DNA from: Sphingobium sp. 15-1
Lineage (GTDB): Bacteria > Pseudomonadota > Alphaproteobacteria > Sphingomonadales > Sphingomonadaceae
NCBI RefSeq assembly: GCF_013375535.1
Contig: NZ_JABXJG010000002.1
Span: 558,001 to 622,000, forward strand
Direction of reading: 5' to 3'
Length of the DNA stretch: 64,000 bases
Positions 15,354 through 24,764 of this stretch are shown piece after piece (within the stretch, counting starts at the first letter, position 1; each line of letters begins with the position of its first letter). A program made the translations under genes and the position numbers. The notes beneath the pieces are model-generated. The model made no database searches, was not told the origin of the DNA, and was given only the letters and a program-made list of their open reading frames with translations.

Positions 15354-17735
15354 TTAGAATGTATATTTGGCCGTGACGCCCCAGGTCCGCGGATCGCCCG
15401 CATAGACCGAACTGGTGGGGAAGGACGGCAGAAGAACGCTGGAGGCCGAGAAATATTTCTCGTTGAAGAGGTTCTTCACATAGACGCCCAGATCAAGGCC
15501 CGTGCCCCCGATCCCGCGCCAGTCCAGCCGTGCATTGGCCAACTGGTAACCCGGCAGCTTTTCGCCGTTCTGACCGCCGAAATCGTCGGTCATGAACAGG
15601 TCGGCGTTGAGCACGACATCGCCGTCAGCCGGACGGATCGGCAGGGTCCAACTGACGCTGGCCGTGCCGGAAAAGCTGGGCGAATATTTGTTGATCTGGC
15701 CCTCGCCCAGCACGATCGTCGAAGGCAGCCCCGCTGGAACGGTCAGGCTTTCCACCTTCACATTGGTATAGGCGGCGTTGAAACCGACGGTGAGGCTCCG
15801 CACGGGGCTGATCGATGCTTCCAGTTCCACGCCCCAAATCCGCAGATCCGCGACATTGGCGGCCAAAGACCCGTTGGTCGGCGAATCCGGGGTGCCATTC
15901 GGAACGGTCGTCTGCGTGTTCAGGAACTGAAGGGCATTTTTATATTTGCTGTAATAGGCGGCGATATTGAGGCGCCCGCGTGCCGATCCGACATGATAAT
16001 CATATTTGGAACCGATCTCGACGTCGGTGATCTTTTCCTCTCCCGTTTTCTGGAAAGGACGAAGATCCGCGCACACGCCTCCGGTCGCGACGCAGGCCGG
16101 GTTTGTGCCGCCCGTGGTAAAGGGCGTTTCGAACAGCGGCGTGTTCACATTGGCGCCCCGATAGCCGCGCCGCGACACGATATAGAGTAGCCAGTCCGGC
16201 GTCGCCTTGTAATCGAGCCCGATGGTCCAGCTCGGCTCCTGCCCCTTGTTGGATACCGTGCCGACGCCGTCGGCCAGACCTAGGGCGGCGGTGTTGAGGC
16301 AAGTGGCTTCATCGACATAATTCGTGCCGATGGTGCCACCGCAGGCCGATACCTTGTCCCAGCTGTAACGCGCGCCCAGATTGAGCTTCAGCTTGTCGGT
16401 AAATTCATAACCGATCTGGCCATAGACCGCCCAGTTCTTGTTGCGAACATGCGCCGTCACCGCCGGAGCAGGGACGCCACCAACGGAAAATGCCGTGAAC
16501 TGCGACCCGCTGGGACCGTCCGGCTTGTCATTATTGTAAAATGCGCCAACGATGAAATTGAACGAACCAAAGTCGCCCAGCAACTGGGTTTCATTCGTCA
16601 GATACTGCCGATCCAGCACGGATGACGCTGTGAACAGGGTGAACGGCACGGCCGAAGGCGCGGGAGACGGTAGACCCGTGGGTATCTGCAGCAGCGGCAG
16701 GCCGCCGGTGTTGATCAGCTGATAACTGTAATTCTTGCGATAGCCGAAAATGTTGCGCAGCGTCAGATCGCCAAAGCTGAAAGACGTATCATTGGTGATA
16801 GACGTGGTCTTGCGATAGGCCGCACCGCCGTTGATGCCGCCATCGAACGATCCGCGACGATTGGCCTTCTGCGCCTGCAGCGCCGCCTGCACCTGCGGCT
16901 CGACTACCCCCAGCCCCAGCGCGGCGAAGGGGTAATTCTCACGCAGCAGATAAAGGCCGCCGGCCAGTTCATCGCCCTTGAAATATTCATAGATGGTCGT
17001 GCTCTTGAGGCCCTCGACCGGCTCGACCAGCAGCGACAGGCGGAAGGCGTCCTGATGGATATTGTCGAAGCCCGGGCCACCGTCGAAGGCGATCCTGCGC
17101 GGGTCCTGCCGGCGGATCTGGCCCGCCGCGCGGAAGGCGATCTTATCCTCGATGATCGGGATATTCACCGCGCCTTCCAGCTCGCGATAATCGAAGCGGC
17201 CGTAAGTGCCCTCCACATAGCCTTCGAACGCGTAACTCGGCTTCTGACTGCCGATCACGACCGCCCCGCCCAACGTGTTACGGCCGAACAGCGTCCCCTG
17301 CGGCCCCTTGAGCACCTGAATGCTGCCGATATCATAGGTCGGCACGTTCGACCCGACGGACGGCAAGGGGGTGTCGTTGAGATAGATGACGACGCCCGGC
17401 GTCACTTCGCCCAGCGGCAACTGGCCAATGCCCCGCAGGGTCAGGGCGACGTTATCTTTGCCCCCTTCGGATGAGAAGGTGAAACCCGGCGCGATCGTCT
17501 TCACGTCGCTGACCGTCTGAACGGTGCTGCGTTCCAGCGCCTCCGAAGAGAAGGCGGAAATGGAGACGGACACATCTTGCAGCCGCTCTTCCCGGCGACG
17601 GGCTGTGACAACTATGTCACCCGCATTCGCGCTTTCCGCCTGCGGTTCGGCCGAGGTTACGGGCTGAGCCCATGAGGGGAAAACAACAGCCGCGGCGCTC
17701 GCAACCAATGCCAATTTCAGAGCAGCCAATCGCAT
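15354..17735 (-). CDS. TonB-dependent outer-membrane receptor
   Basis: A 793-residue precursor. Signal peptide of about 23 residues (MRLAALKLALVASAAAVVFP ... SWA), a TonB-box-like GDIVVTARRR at 39-48, the plug domain (QDVSVSISAF ... GIGQLPLGEVTPGVVIYLND ... LKGPQGTLFGRNTLGGAV), and a C-terminal beta barrel ending in GVTAKYTF with the terminal Phe used by the BAM machinery. It likely takes up the pathway substrate rather than iron, given its place at the head of the deazaflavin operon. Start 17735 is fixed by the signal peptide and AAGGAGAGGA. A perfect regulon palindrome lies 94 bases upstream. Confidence 0.92.
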   Translation of the reverse strand: MRLAALKLALVASAAAVVFPSWAQPVTSAEPQAESANAGDIVVTARRREERLQDVSVSISAFSSEALERSTVQTVSDVKTIAPGFTFSSEGGKDNVALTLRGIGQLPLGEVTPGVVIYLNDTPLPSVGSNVPTYDIGSIQVLKGPQGTLFGRNTLGGAVVIGSQKPSYAFEGYVEGTYGRFDYRELEGAVNIPIIEDKIAFRAAGQIRRQDPRRIAFDGGPGFDNIHQDAFRLSLLVEPVEGLKSTTIYEYFKGDELAGGLYLLRENYPFAALGLGVVEPQVQAALQAQKANRRGSFDGGINGGAAYRKTTSITNDTSFSFGDLTLRNIFGYRKNYSYQLINTGGLPLLQIPTGLPSPAPSAVPFTLFTASSVLDRQYLTNETQLLGDFGSFNFIVGAFYNNDKPDGPSGSQFTAFSVGGVPAPAVTAHVRNKNWAVYGQIGYEFTDKLKLNLGARYSWDKVSACGGTIGTNYVDEATCLNTAALGLADGVGTVSNKGQEPSWTIGLDYKATPDWLLYIVSRRGYRGANVNTPLFETPFTTGGTNPACVATGGVCADLRPFQKTGEEKITDVEIGSKYDYHVGSARGRLNIAAYYSKYKNALQFLNTQTTVPNGTPDSPTNGSLAANVADLRIWGVELEASISPVRSLTVGFNAAYTNVKVESLTVPAGLPSTIVLGEGQINKYSPSFSGTASVSWTLPIRPADGDVVLNADLFMTDDFGGQNGEKLPGYQLANARLDWRGIGGTGLDLGVYVKNLFNEKYFSASSVLLPSFPTSSVYAGDPRTWGVTAKYTF

Positions 17736-17829
17736 AAAAATCCTCTCCTTGAACCAGTTATCGCTGCCACCTGCGCGCGGCGCAAGCGTGATGACCTGCG
17801 GCAAATTCAGCGTTCAGCCTCATTAACCA

Positions 17830-17845
17830 CCTATCGCCGGATAGG
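17830..17845. promoter_or_regulatory. CCTATC-N4-GATAGG motif (site 2, perfect)
   Basis: CCTATC-GCCG-GATAGG, 12 of 12 fixed positions, 94 bases upstream of the TonB receptor start. Read on the minus strand it is followed by T, as most other copies are in the direction of their gene. Confidence 0.75.
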
Positions 17846-17925
17846 ATTTGCGCCAATCCAGAACAAACGGCTCAGATGTTGTATTTGCGCCGCACCGATG
17901 CGCTATGCATGGCTGCGATGGCAGA

Positions 17926-19020
17926 TCAGGACCAGGCTGCGATCAGGTCGGCGACCGGCACGGCCGAAGGCTCGCAGATGCCGCCCGCATTGAGGGACAA
18001 TCTCGGCGCGGGCGCTGGCTGGGCCATGCCGTTCCGCCGCACAAAAGTCCCACGCGCCGCATTATGCGCATGCCGGGGCGCTTCCTCCATCGACAGGACG
18101 GGCGTGACGCAGGCATCGCCGGCCGCAAACAGGGCAGCCCATTCGTCGCGGCTTTTCGTCAGGAACACCGTGGCAAAGTCCGCCTGCATCGCGGGCCAGC
18201 CTTCCCGATCATTCTGGTCATAGTGCCGATCGGAAAGACCCAGTCCTTCCACCATCTGGGCAAAGAATTTCGGTTCCAGACATCCCACCGCGACATGCCG
18301 CCCATCGGCACATTCATAACAGCGATAAAAGGGTGCCGCGCCGTCCAGCAGATTGGAGCCGGGCGCATCTTCCCACAAACCCTTGGGCTGCCACGCATAG
18401 AAAAGGCTCATCAACGACGCGACGCCGTCGGTGATGCAGGCATCGACGACCTGCCCCTGCCCCGTCCGTTGCGCCGCAAGCAGCGCGCTCAACAGGCCGA
18501 AGATCAGGAACATCGCACCGCCGCCATAATCGCCCACCAGATTGAGCGGCACCGGCGGCGTCCCCTGCCGCTCACCCATGGCGTGGAGAGCGCCGGTGAT
18601 CGACAGATAATTGATGTCATGGCCCGCCCGCAGCGCGAGCGGCCCGGATTGCCCCCAACCCGTCATCCGTCCGAACACGAACCGCGGATTGCGCGCCAGG
18701 CAGACATCGGGACCGACCCCAAGGCGTTCCATGACGCCGGGCCTGTATCCCTCGATCAACCCGTCCGCCCGCTCGATCAATGCCAGCAGCTGTTCGCGAT
18801 CCGCGTCCCGCTTGAGATCGAGATAGGCCACCGCCCGGCTGCGATGCAGGATATCGCCCCCCACATCGTCCCAGTCCCCCACCCCCGCCGATGGCGGCCG
18901 GGCTATGCGGACGATCTCGGCGCCCATATCGGCCAACAGCATCGCCGCGAGCGGCACGGGGCCGATCGCGTCGATCTCCAGCAGGCGAATACCGGCCAGC
19001 GGCCCGCTTTTTTCCGCCAT
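17926..19020 (-). CDS. Alpha-methylacyl-CoA racemase (CoA-transferase family III)
   Basis: A 364-residue protein. It matches M. tuberculosis MCR at all three catalytic positions with a constant +8 offset: H134 in GHDINYLSITGAL (MCR H126), D164 in NLVGDYGGGAM (D156), E249 in VGCLEPKFF (E241). These are racemase residues, not the transferase Asp alone, so it should interconvert 2R- and 2S-methyl acyl-CoA esters. That reaction is needed before beta-oxidation of methyl-branched (isoprenoid or steroid side-chain) acids. ATG overlaps the stop of the BKACE gene by one base, so the two form an operon. Confidence 0.88.
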   Translation of the reverse strand: MAEKSGPLAGIRLLEIDAIGPVPLAAMLLADMGAEIVRIARPPSAGVGDWDDVGGDILHRSRAVAYLDLKRDADREQLLALIERADGLIEGYRPGVMERLGVGPDVCLARNPRFVFGRMTGWGQSGPLALRAGHDINYLSITGALHAMGERQGTPPVPLNLVGDYGGGAMFLIFGLLSALLAAQRTGQGQVVDACITDGVASLMSLFYAWQPKGLWEDAPGSNLLDGAAPFYRCYECADGRHVAVGCLEPKFFAQMVEGLGLSDRHYDQNDREGWPAMQADFATVFLTKSRDEWAALFAAGDACVTPVLSMEEAPRHAHNAARGTFVRRNGMAQPAPAPRLSLNAGGICEPSAVPVADLIAAWS

Positions 19021-19949
19021 CAGATATTCGTCCGGTCCGCGCCCTTGAGGTCGAGCATGGCGCGCGCCTCATCAGGCGTGGCGATTTCAAGACCCATGCC
19101 TTCGACGATCTGCCGTGCGGTCTTCACCTGCTCCGCGTTGGTTTCAGCGAGCCGGCCCGGACCGCCCCACAGCGAATCCTCCAGACCGATGCGAACATTG
19201 CCGCCCATGGATGCCGCCATGGCGATAATGCTCATCTGGCGCGCGCCAGCCCCCAGCACGGACCATTCATATTGGTCGCCGAACAGCCGGTCGGCCGTCC
19301 GCTTCATGTGCATGATATCGTCGGGATGGCTGCCGATGCCGCCCAATATGCCGAAGCAGGTCTGGATGAACAGCGGCGCCTTTACGAGACCGCGGTCGAG
19401 AAAATATTTCAGATTGTAAAGATGGCTGGTGTCATAGCATTCGAATTCAAACCGCGTGCCCAGTGGTGACAAAGTTGTCAGAAGATATTCGATATCAGCA
19501 TAGGTATTCTTGAACACCAGGTCGCGCGACGCTTCGAGCGCTGCCGGTTCCCAGTCATGCTTGAACGATTTGTAGCGATCCAGCATCGGGAACAAACCAA
19601 AGCCCATCGTGCCCATATTGAGGCTGGCAACTTCAGGAGCGAAAGTCTGGGCGGGACGAATACGTTCCTGCACCGTCATGGAGGGGTGCCCCCCCGTGGT
19701 CAGGTTCAGCACCGCGTCCGTGCGCTGCTTGATGACCTTGAGGAAGGGTTCGAACAGATCGGGATTCTGGTCCGGCCGCCCATCGACAGGATTGCGCGCA
19801 TGCAAATGGATGATGGCCGCGCCCGCCTCCGCCGCGCCGACCGCCGATTCCGCAATCTCCTCCGCAGTCACGGGCAAATAGGGCGACATGGAGGGCGTGT
19901 GGATTGCACCTGTAATCGCGCAGCTGATGATGACCTTGCGTTTTGCCAT
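19020..19949 (-). CDS. Beta-keto acid cleavage enzyme (BKACE, DUF849 family)
   Basis: A 309-residue TIM-barrel metalloenzyme that joins a beta-keto acid with acetyl-CoA to give acetoacetate and a new acyl-CoA ester. Zinc ligands are visible as H48-x-H50 in IHLHAR and E257 in GLEDSLW, as in the 3-keto-5-aminohexanoate cleavage enzyme. Substrate specificity differs widely across the family and is not known here. It is the first gene of a two-gene unit with the racemase; a regulon motif sits 53 bases upstream. Confidence 0.9.
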   Translation of the reverse strand: MAKRKVIISCAITGAIHTPSMSPYLPVTAEEIAESAVGAAEAGAAIIHLHARNPVDGRPDQNPDLFEPFLKVIKQRTDAVLNLTTGGHPSMTVQERIRPAQTFAPEVASLNMGTMGFGLFPMLDRYKSFKHDWEPAALEASRDLVFKNTYADIEYLLTTLSPLGTRFEFECYDTSHLYNLKYFLDRGLVKAPLFIQTCFGILGGIGSHPDDIMHMKRTADRLFGDQYEWSVLGAGARQMSIIAMAASMGGNVRIGLEDSLWGGPGRLAETNAEQVKTARQIVEGMGLEIATPDEARAMLDLKGADRTNI

Positions 19950-20002
19950 GATATTTCCTTTCGCGCAGATTGCGCGGTTCGCAGGTTGCGCGAACGGCGC
20001 AA

Positions 20003-20018
20003 TCTATCCTTCGATAGG
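20003..20018. promoter_or_regulatory. CCTATC-N4-GATAGG motif (site 3)
   Basis: TCTATC-CTTC-GATAGG, 11 of 12 fixed positions, 53 bases upstream of the BKACE start and in the 83-base gap after the MalT-like regulator. Confidence 0.7.
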
Positions 20019-20032
20019 AAGCCGCGCGCGCT

Positions 20033-22714
20033 TCAGGGCAAAATACCCAGTTGCCGCGCCCTCAGAACCGCCTGCGGCCGGCGCCGCACGCCCAGCTTGT
20101 CATATATTTGCTGCATATACCATTTGACCGTGCCTTCGGTCAGACCCAGGCGGTCGCCGATTTCCCGGTTACGCAAGCCACCGCTCACCATCGTCAAAAT
20201 GTCGACCTCGCGGTTGGCGAGGCGCCCGGTCAGACCGAAATCATCCTCCTCGTCCTCATCCGCTTCGATCTGCGGTCCTCTGCGCAATAGCGACACGAGG
20301 CGAACGGCGAAGCGATCGGCGGGCGTTTCCAGTTCCGGACCCTGCGAATAGGCTTCGATGATGAGAGACGCGATCACCTCGCCCTCATCGATGAAGACCC
20401 GCACCCATCCGGCAGGTTCGGCCATTTCGACGGCGGCGCGAACAGCCCTTCGCGCCTCGGACCGATTGCCCTGAAGCACGGCGATTTCCGCCAACAGCAG
20501 TTCGAAGATCACGGCCGAACGCACCGCCCCCGCGCGCTTGACGAATTCGAGCCAGCGATGGGCTACCTTGCGCGCCCGTCCAAGCCGGTGACGTTGCATC
20601 TCGATCCGGAGCCAGGCGATCGCGATGCTTTCGTTGCGCCGCGTCGGGTGCAAGGTCGGAATGGGTTCGCCGTCCAGCTGCGGATCGCCCGCCAGAAAAT
20701 GCTGCTCGGCCTCCTCAATCTGCCCCGCCTTGATCAGCAGCCGCACTTCCTCTGCCACGATGAAGGAGCGCAGGCGATCAAGTCCACATTCGATCGCCAC
20801 GAGATGGGCGTCGTTGAGCGTCGAAAGCGCTCCGGGCAAATCGCCCCGTGCCGCCCGCAAACGCGCGCTGACCAGATAGCCGGACGCCATCTGATCGGAA
20901 AATCCCCATTGCCGCACGACCGGCAGATACTGCTCCGCCAGATCCGCCGCCTGTTCAAGATCGCCTGCATCGTAAAGCAACTCGGCCAACGGCAAGGCAG
21001 GAAGCGCAGCCAGGCCGGAACCCGGACCATGGATCTCAACCGCAAGCGCAAAGGCTTCTTCCAGAAACCGTTGGGCAAAGGGGGTCTTGCCCTGCGCCAT
21101 CATGGTGGGCGCGACTGAGGCCTTCAGCGCGATGGACGCAAAAGCCGATCCGGGGCGCGAGAGGGCGCGGCTGGTTTCCGCCTCAAGCTTGAGCATGTCC
21201 TGAAAATGATAAAGTTCCCGCCGCGCCGACATGAGCTGCGCCAGCAAGGTGCAGCTGAGGTAGGCGTGACTGTCGGCCAGTTCGGCGAGCAGCGGCTCGG
21301 AGTCCGCCTCGACCCTGACCATGTCGTCGCGCGCCGCCGCCAGCATCACGAAGCGATGGCGGATCAGCAGGTCAAGCTGCTCGATTTCATGTGCGGGCAG
21401 GGACTGCGCCTCGCGCCGGGCTTCACAGGCCTGCCTCGCGGCGGAAATCAGTCTGTCCGCCGAAGAAAATGCCAGTTGGCGGATACGTCTCCACGCCAGC
21501 GCCAGCAGCAGGTTGGGACGTTCGGCCAGGATCGGCCAGGGCAGTTCCGCGCCCAGTTCGTCGATGCGATACAGATATCCCGAATAGGTCAGTCCTTCGG
21601 CCAGACGATCCAGCTGGTCGGCGAGAAACGCCTTATCGCCGCTCAGCCGCGCATGTTCGATCGCCGTGATAAGCTGCCCATTTTCCGCAAAATGGTCGCT
21701 CGCCCGTCGATGCATGACGGCGGCACGGCCAGGCGCGCGTTCCATGAGCCTGCCGAGGACCATTTCACGAAACAGCCGGTGATAGGAATAGCGGCTATGT
21801 TCCTGATCGATGGCATGCAGAAACAGACCTTCGCGGAAGACATGGTCCAGCATCGCCCGGGAATTTTCATCCTCCATTACTGCCGCGCAGGCGGATGGGG
21901 TCAGTTCGTCGAGTATCGAGGTGTCGACCAGAAAGCGACGGACATCGTCCGGCTGCAGGCTCAATACTTCATCATGAAAATATTCGGCGAATTCCGGCCG
22001 GAGGCCCGTCAATCGAAGATTTCCAGCGCCTTCGCCGGCACGACGATAGAGGTCGCATGCGATCACAATACCGGAAACCCAGCCCTGTGTATCACCCACT
22101 ATGTCCTGTAGATCGCGCGAATCCACCGGCGTTCCGATCGACCGGGTGACCAGCTCGGTCGCTTCGGTCAAAGTGAAGGACAGGTCAGCGACCCCCACTT
22201 CGACCAGAAATCCGAGCGCGCGCATGCGCGCCAGCGACAGTCCGACCGTCCCACGCGCGGCAATGATGATGGTGAGCGCATCCCGCGCGCTGGACGACAA
22301 TTGCGCCACAAATTCAAGGATCGGTTTGGCCAGCAACTGCGCGTCATCAATGATGATGACGGGTCGCACATCCCCCATCATCGCGATGATGGACAGCCAG
22401 CTTTCATCGGATGCATTACTTTTCAGGTCTTCCCACGGCAGGCCCGCGACGATCCCGGCGGCCTTCAATGCCTGGAGAAACGACTGCTTGCTTCCTAATC
22501 CCGCCCGCGCCGCCAGCCAGAGAACGGGACGCCCCCGGGCCTTGAGTTCATCCGCCCAGAACAGCATGGCCGTTGTCTTCCCGCTTCCGGCGGGGGCGGA
22601 CACCGCCGTCATGCGCGACTGAGCCACTTTGTCGGTCAACGCCACCAGCGCGGCGCGCCGGATTGGGCTATGCGTCGACCGGGGCGGCAAGATGGTTGTC
22701 GGCACAACGGTCAT
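20033..22714 (-). CDS. MalT-like (LAL) LuxR family transcriptional regulator
   Basis: An 893-residue STAND-type regulator. It has an N-terminal ATPase with Walker A APAGSGKTT at residues 40-48 and Walker B VIIIDD around 119-124, a long helical repeat middle expected to sense the inducer, and a C-terminal LuxR helix-turn-helix in the last 65 residues (LANREVDILTMVSGGLRNRE, then IGDRLGLTEGTVKWYMQQIY). Proteins of this class are usually activators. It lies centrally, flanked on both sides by regulon palindromes (sites 3 and 4), which makes it the leading candidate for the factor that reads them. CAGGAGAGA precedes the ATG. Confidence 0.92.
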   Translation of the reverse strand: MTVVPTTILPPRSTHSPIRRAALVALTDKVAQSRMTAVSAPAGSGKTTAMLFWADELKARGRPVLWLAARAGLGSKQSFLQALKAAGIVAGLPWEDLKSNASDESWLSIIAMMGDVRPVIIIDDAQLLAKPILEFVAQLSSSARDALTIIIAARGTVGLSLARMRALGFLVEVGVADLSFTLTEATELVTRSIGTPVDSRDLQDIVGDTQGWVSGIVIACDLYRRAGEGAGNLRLTGLRPEFAEYFHDEVLSLQPDDVRRFLVDTSILDELTPSACAAVMEDENSRAMLDHVFREGLFLHAIDQEHSRYSYHRLFREMVLGRLMERAPGRAAVMHRRASDHFAENGQLITAIEHARLSGDKAFLADQLDRLAEGLTYSGYLYRIDELGAELPWPILAERPNLLLALAWRRIRQLAFSSADRLISAARQACEARREAQSLPAHEIEQLDLLIRHRFVMLAAARDDMVRVEADSEPLLAELADSHAYLSCTLLAQLMSARRELYHFQDMLKLEAETSRALSRPGSAFASIALKASVAPTMMAQGKTPFAQRFLEEAFALAVEIHGPGSGLAALPALPLAELLYDAGDLEQAADLAEQYLPVVRQWGFSDQMASGYLVSARLRAARGDLPGALSTLNDAHLVAIECGLDRLRSFIVAEEVRLLIKAGQIEEAEQHFLAGDPQLDGEPIPTLHPTRRNESIAIAWLRIEMQRHRLGRARKVAHRWLEFVKRAGAVRSAVIFELLLAEIAVLQGNRSEARRAVRAAVEMAEPAGWVRVFIDEGEVIASLIIEAYSQGPELETPADRFAVRLVSLLRRGPQIEADEDEEDDFGLTGRLANREVDILTMVSGGLRNREIGDRLGLTEGTVKWYMQQIYDKLGVRRRPQAVLRARQLGILP

Positions 22715-22806
22715 GCTGTTCTCTCCTGAGCACGCGCCTTCGCACGATTCGTTTTATTGTGTGAAATATATTCTGAGCGATGAATCTATAAACGCAATCC
22801 CTTTTT

Positions 22807-22822
22807 CCTATCCACAGATAGG
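22807..22822. promoter_or_regulatory. CCTATC-N4-GATAGG motif (site 4, perfect)
   Basis: CCTATC-CACA-GATAGG, 12 of 12, in the 222-base divergent gap between the MalT-like regulator and the oxidoreductase at 22937. It could serve either gene. The gap also holds TGAAATATATT at 22762-22772. Confidence 0.75.
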
Positions 22823-22936
22823 TTCCCAATGAGCCGGAAAAATGTCCAGCTTCGGAACGGAAAAGCCGGGGCCGTCACGCAAGGGTTGTTGCCACGCAGC
22901 TCGCGGCGCCAGGCAGGATATTAGGAAAGGTTGACC

Positions 22937-23938
22937 ATGAAGGCCCTTTATCTCGAACGGACCGACGGCCCTGAATCCGTTGCGGTGACGGAAGTCGAAA
23001 CGCCGGTGCCCGGTCCGGGAGAGGTGCGCGTCGCACTGCGGGCGGCGTCGATCAACCATCGCGAACTGTTCATCACGCATGGTCAATATCCCGGCATGAC
23101 TGTGCCGATCACGCTGGGCTGCGATGGCGCGGGCGTCGTCGACATGATCGGTGAGGGCGTGACCGGCGTCAGCGAAGGCGATGAGGTCGTTCTGTATCCC
23201 GCGCGCAACTGGGGGCCGAACCGCCATGCGCCGGCCGCCGATTTCGGCCTGCTCGGCATGCCCTTTGCCGGCACGATCGCTGAATATATCTGCGTGCCGG
23301 TCGACAATCTGGCGCCCAAGCCCGCCTTCATGAGCTTCGAGGAAGCCGGGGCCATGCCCCTGACGGCGTTGACATCCTGGCGCGCGCTGATGTTCAAGGG
23401 CCGGCTGGAGGCGGGGGAAACCTTGCTCATCAGCGGCGTGGGCGGCGGCGTTGCGACATTCGGCCTTGCCTTCGCCGTCGCCAAGGGCGCCAATGTCTAT
23501 GTCACCGGCGAAAATCAGGACGTGATCGATCGGGCCGTGGCGATGGGGGCCAAGGGCGGCCTGCTCTACACCGATCCCGACTGGCGCAAGCAGGTCGGCA
23601 AGCTGACCGGCGGCATCGATGTGGTGCTGGACGGTGCGCCCTCGCCCAGCTTCGCCAATTATGTCCGCGCCATCAATCCGGGCGCGCGCATCGTCATCTA
23701 TGGTTCGACCGCCGGCAATGAGATCAAGTTCAACGCGACCGACATCTTCCTGAAGAGCGCCAGCATCGTCGGCAGCCAGGTCGGCGACCCGCAGGACTTC
23801 AAGGACATGCTCGCCTTTGCCGAGCGATATGAAATCAAGCCGGTGATCGAGGCGACCTATCCGCTCGCACAGGCGAAGGAAGCGCTTCTGCATCTGCGCG
23901 ACCAGCATAAGTTCGGCAAAGTCGTGGTGACGATGTGA
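22937..23938 (+). CDS. Quinone-oxidoreductase-like MDR family protein
   Basis: A 333-residue medium-chain dehydrogenase/reductase: GroES-like N-terminal domain (PGPGEVRVALRAASINHRE) and Rossmann domain with ISGVGGGVATFGLAFA. The cysteines of the structural zinc loop are not evident, pointing to a zinc-free quinone oxidoreductase/enoyl reductase rather than an alcohol dehydrogenase. ATG 22937 is used because AGGAAAGG lies 6 bases before it; the TTG at 22931 is too close. The last bases overlap the SDR start (GTGA). Confidence 0.85.
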   Translation: MKALYLERTDGPESVAVTEVETPVPGPGEVRVALRAASINHRELFITHGQYPGMTVPITLGCDGAGVVDMIGEGVTGVSEGDEVVLYPARNWGPNRHAPAADFGLLGMPFAGTIAEYICVPVDNLAPKPAFMSFEEAGAMPLTALTSWRALMFKGRLEAGETLLISGVGGGVATFGLAFAVAKGANVYVTGENQDVIDRAVAMGAKGGLLYTDPDWRKQVGKLTGGIDVVLDGAPSPSFANYVRAINPGARIVIYGSTAGNEIKFNATDIFLKSASIVGSQVGDPQDFKDMLAFAERYEIKPVIEATYPLAQAKEALLHLRDQHKFGKVVVTM

Positions 23939-24711
23939 GCGATCTGTTCAGCCTGACCGGCAAGAAGGCGCTGGTCACCGGCGGCGCACAGGGGCTGGGC
24001 CGCATGATCGCCGAAGGTCTGCTGCGGGCCGGGGCGACGGTCGCGATCACATCGCGCAAGGCCGACATCTGCGAAGAGGCCGCCCGGGAAATGGCGGCGC
24101 TGGGACCGTGCATCCCCCTCCCCGCAGACCTGTCGACACCCGAGGCGGCGGTCGATCTCGTCGCCCGTTATCGCGATGCGGTCGGCGCGTGCCACATATT
24201 GGTCAATAATGCGGGCAAGACCTGGGGCGGGCCGATCGACAGCTTCCCCGACAAGGCCTGGCCCGGCGTGATGGCCGTGAATGTCCAGACGCCCTTCACC
24301 ATGATCCGGGAACTGCTGCCTGAACTGGGCGCTGTCGGGACGCTGGGCGATCCGGCGCGGGTGATCAACATCGGTTCGGTCGCGGGCATGAAGACGGAGC
24401 GGCTCAGCGCATACAGCTATGCCGCGAGCAAGGCCGCGGTCCATATGATGACGCGCGATCTGGCGGGCGATCTGGCGGAACGCAACATCACCGTCAATGC
24501 GGTCATTCCCGGCTTCTTCCCAACCAAGATGACGGCGCATATGCGGGACGAGGATCAGGTCGATCCTGCCCTGCTGGCGCATATTCCGCTCAAACGTCTG
24601 GGTTCGCCGGACGATATTGCCGGCATCGTCATTTTCCTGTGTTCGCGCGCGGGCGCCTATGTCACCGGCGCCCAGATTCCGGTCGACGGCGGGGTGGTCG
24701 GCTGCGGTTGA
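23935..24711 (+). CDS. SDR family oxidoreductase (RhlG-like)
   Basis: A 258-residue classical SDR: TGGAQGLG cofactor loop, NNAG, INIGSVAG and catalytic YAASK. The GDPARVINIGS insertion is typical of RhlG-like beta-ketoacyl reductases. It resembles the equal-length SDR at 37695 (LFS, ADLST, NIGSV, SRAGAYVTG). GTG start at 23935 overlaps the preceding stop by four bases. Probably reduces or oxidises a hydroxy/keto intermediate as NAD(P)H enzyme. Confidence 0.88.
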   Translation: MSDLFSLTGKKALVTGGAQGLGRMIAEGLLRAGATVAITSRKADICEEAAREMAALGPCIPLPADLSTPEAAVDLVARYRDAVGACHILVNNAGKTWGGPIDSFPDKAWPGVMAVNVQTPFTMIRELLPELGAVGTLGDPARVINIGSVAGMKTERLSAYSYAASKAAVHMMTRDLAGDLAERNITVNAVIPGFFPTKMTAHMRDEDQVDPALLAHIPLKRLGSPDDIAGIVIFLCSRAGAYVTGAQIPVDGGVVGCG

Positions 24712-24764
24712 AAGGAACCAAAGATCACGACCACCCTCGCGGTCGGTAAAGAAGGGTATTTGCC

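Noticed and set aside
14301..16190. A 629-codon open frame on the plus strand
   Set aside because: It is antisense to the LLM gene and the TonB receptor, has no family resemblance, and is rich in Arg/His/Gln as expected when high-GC genes are read backwards.
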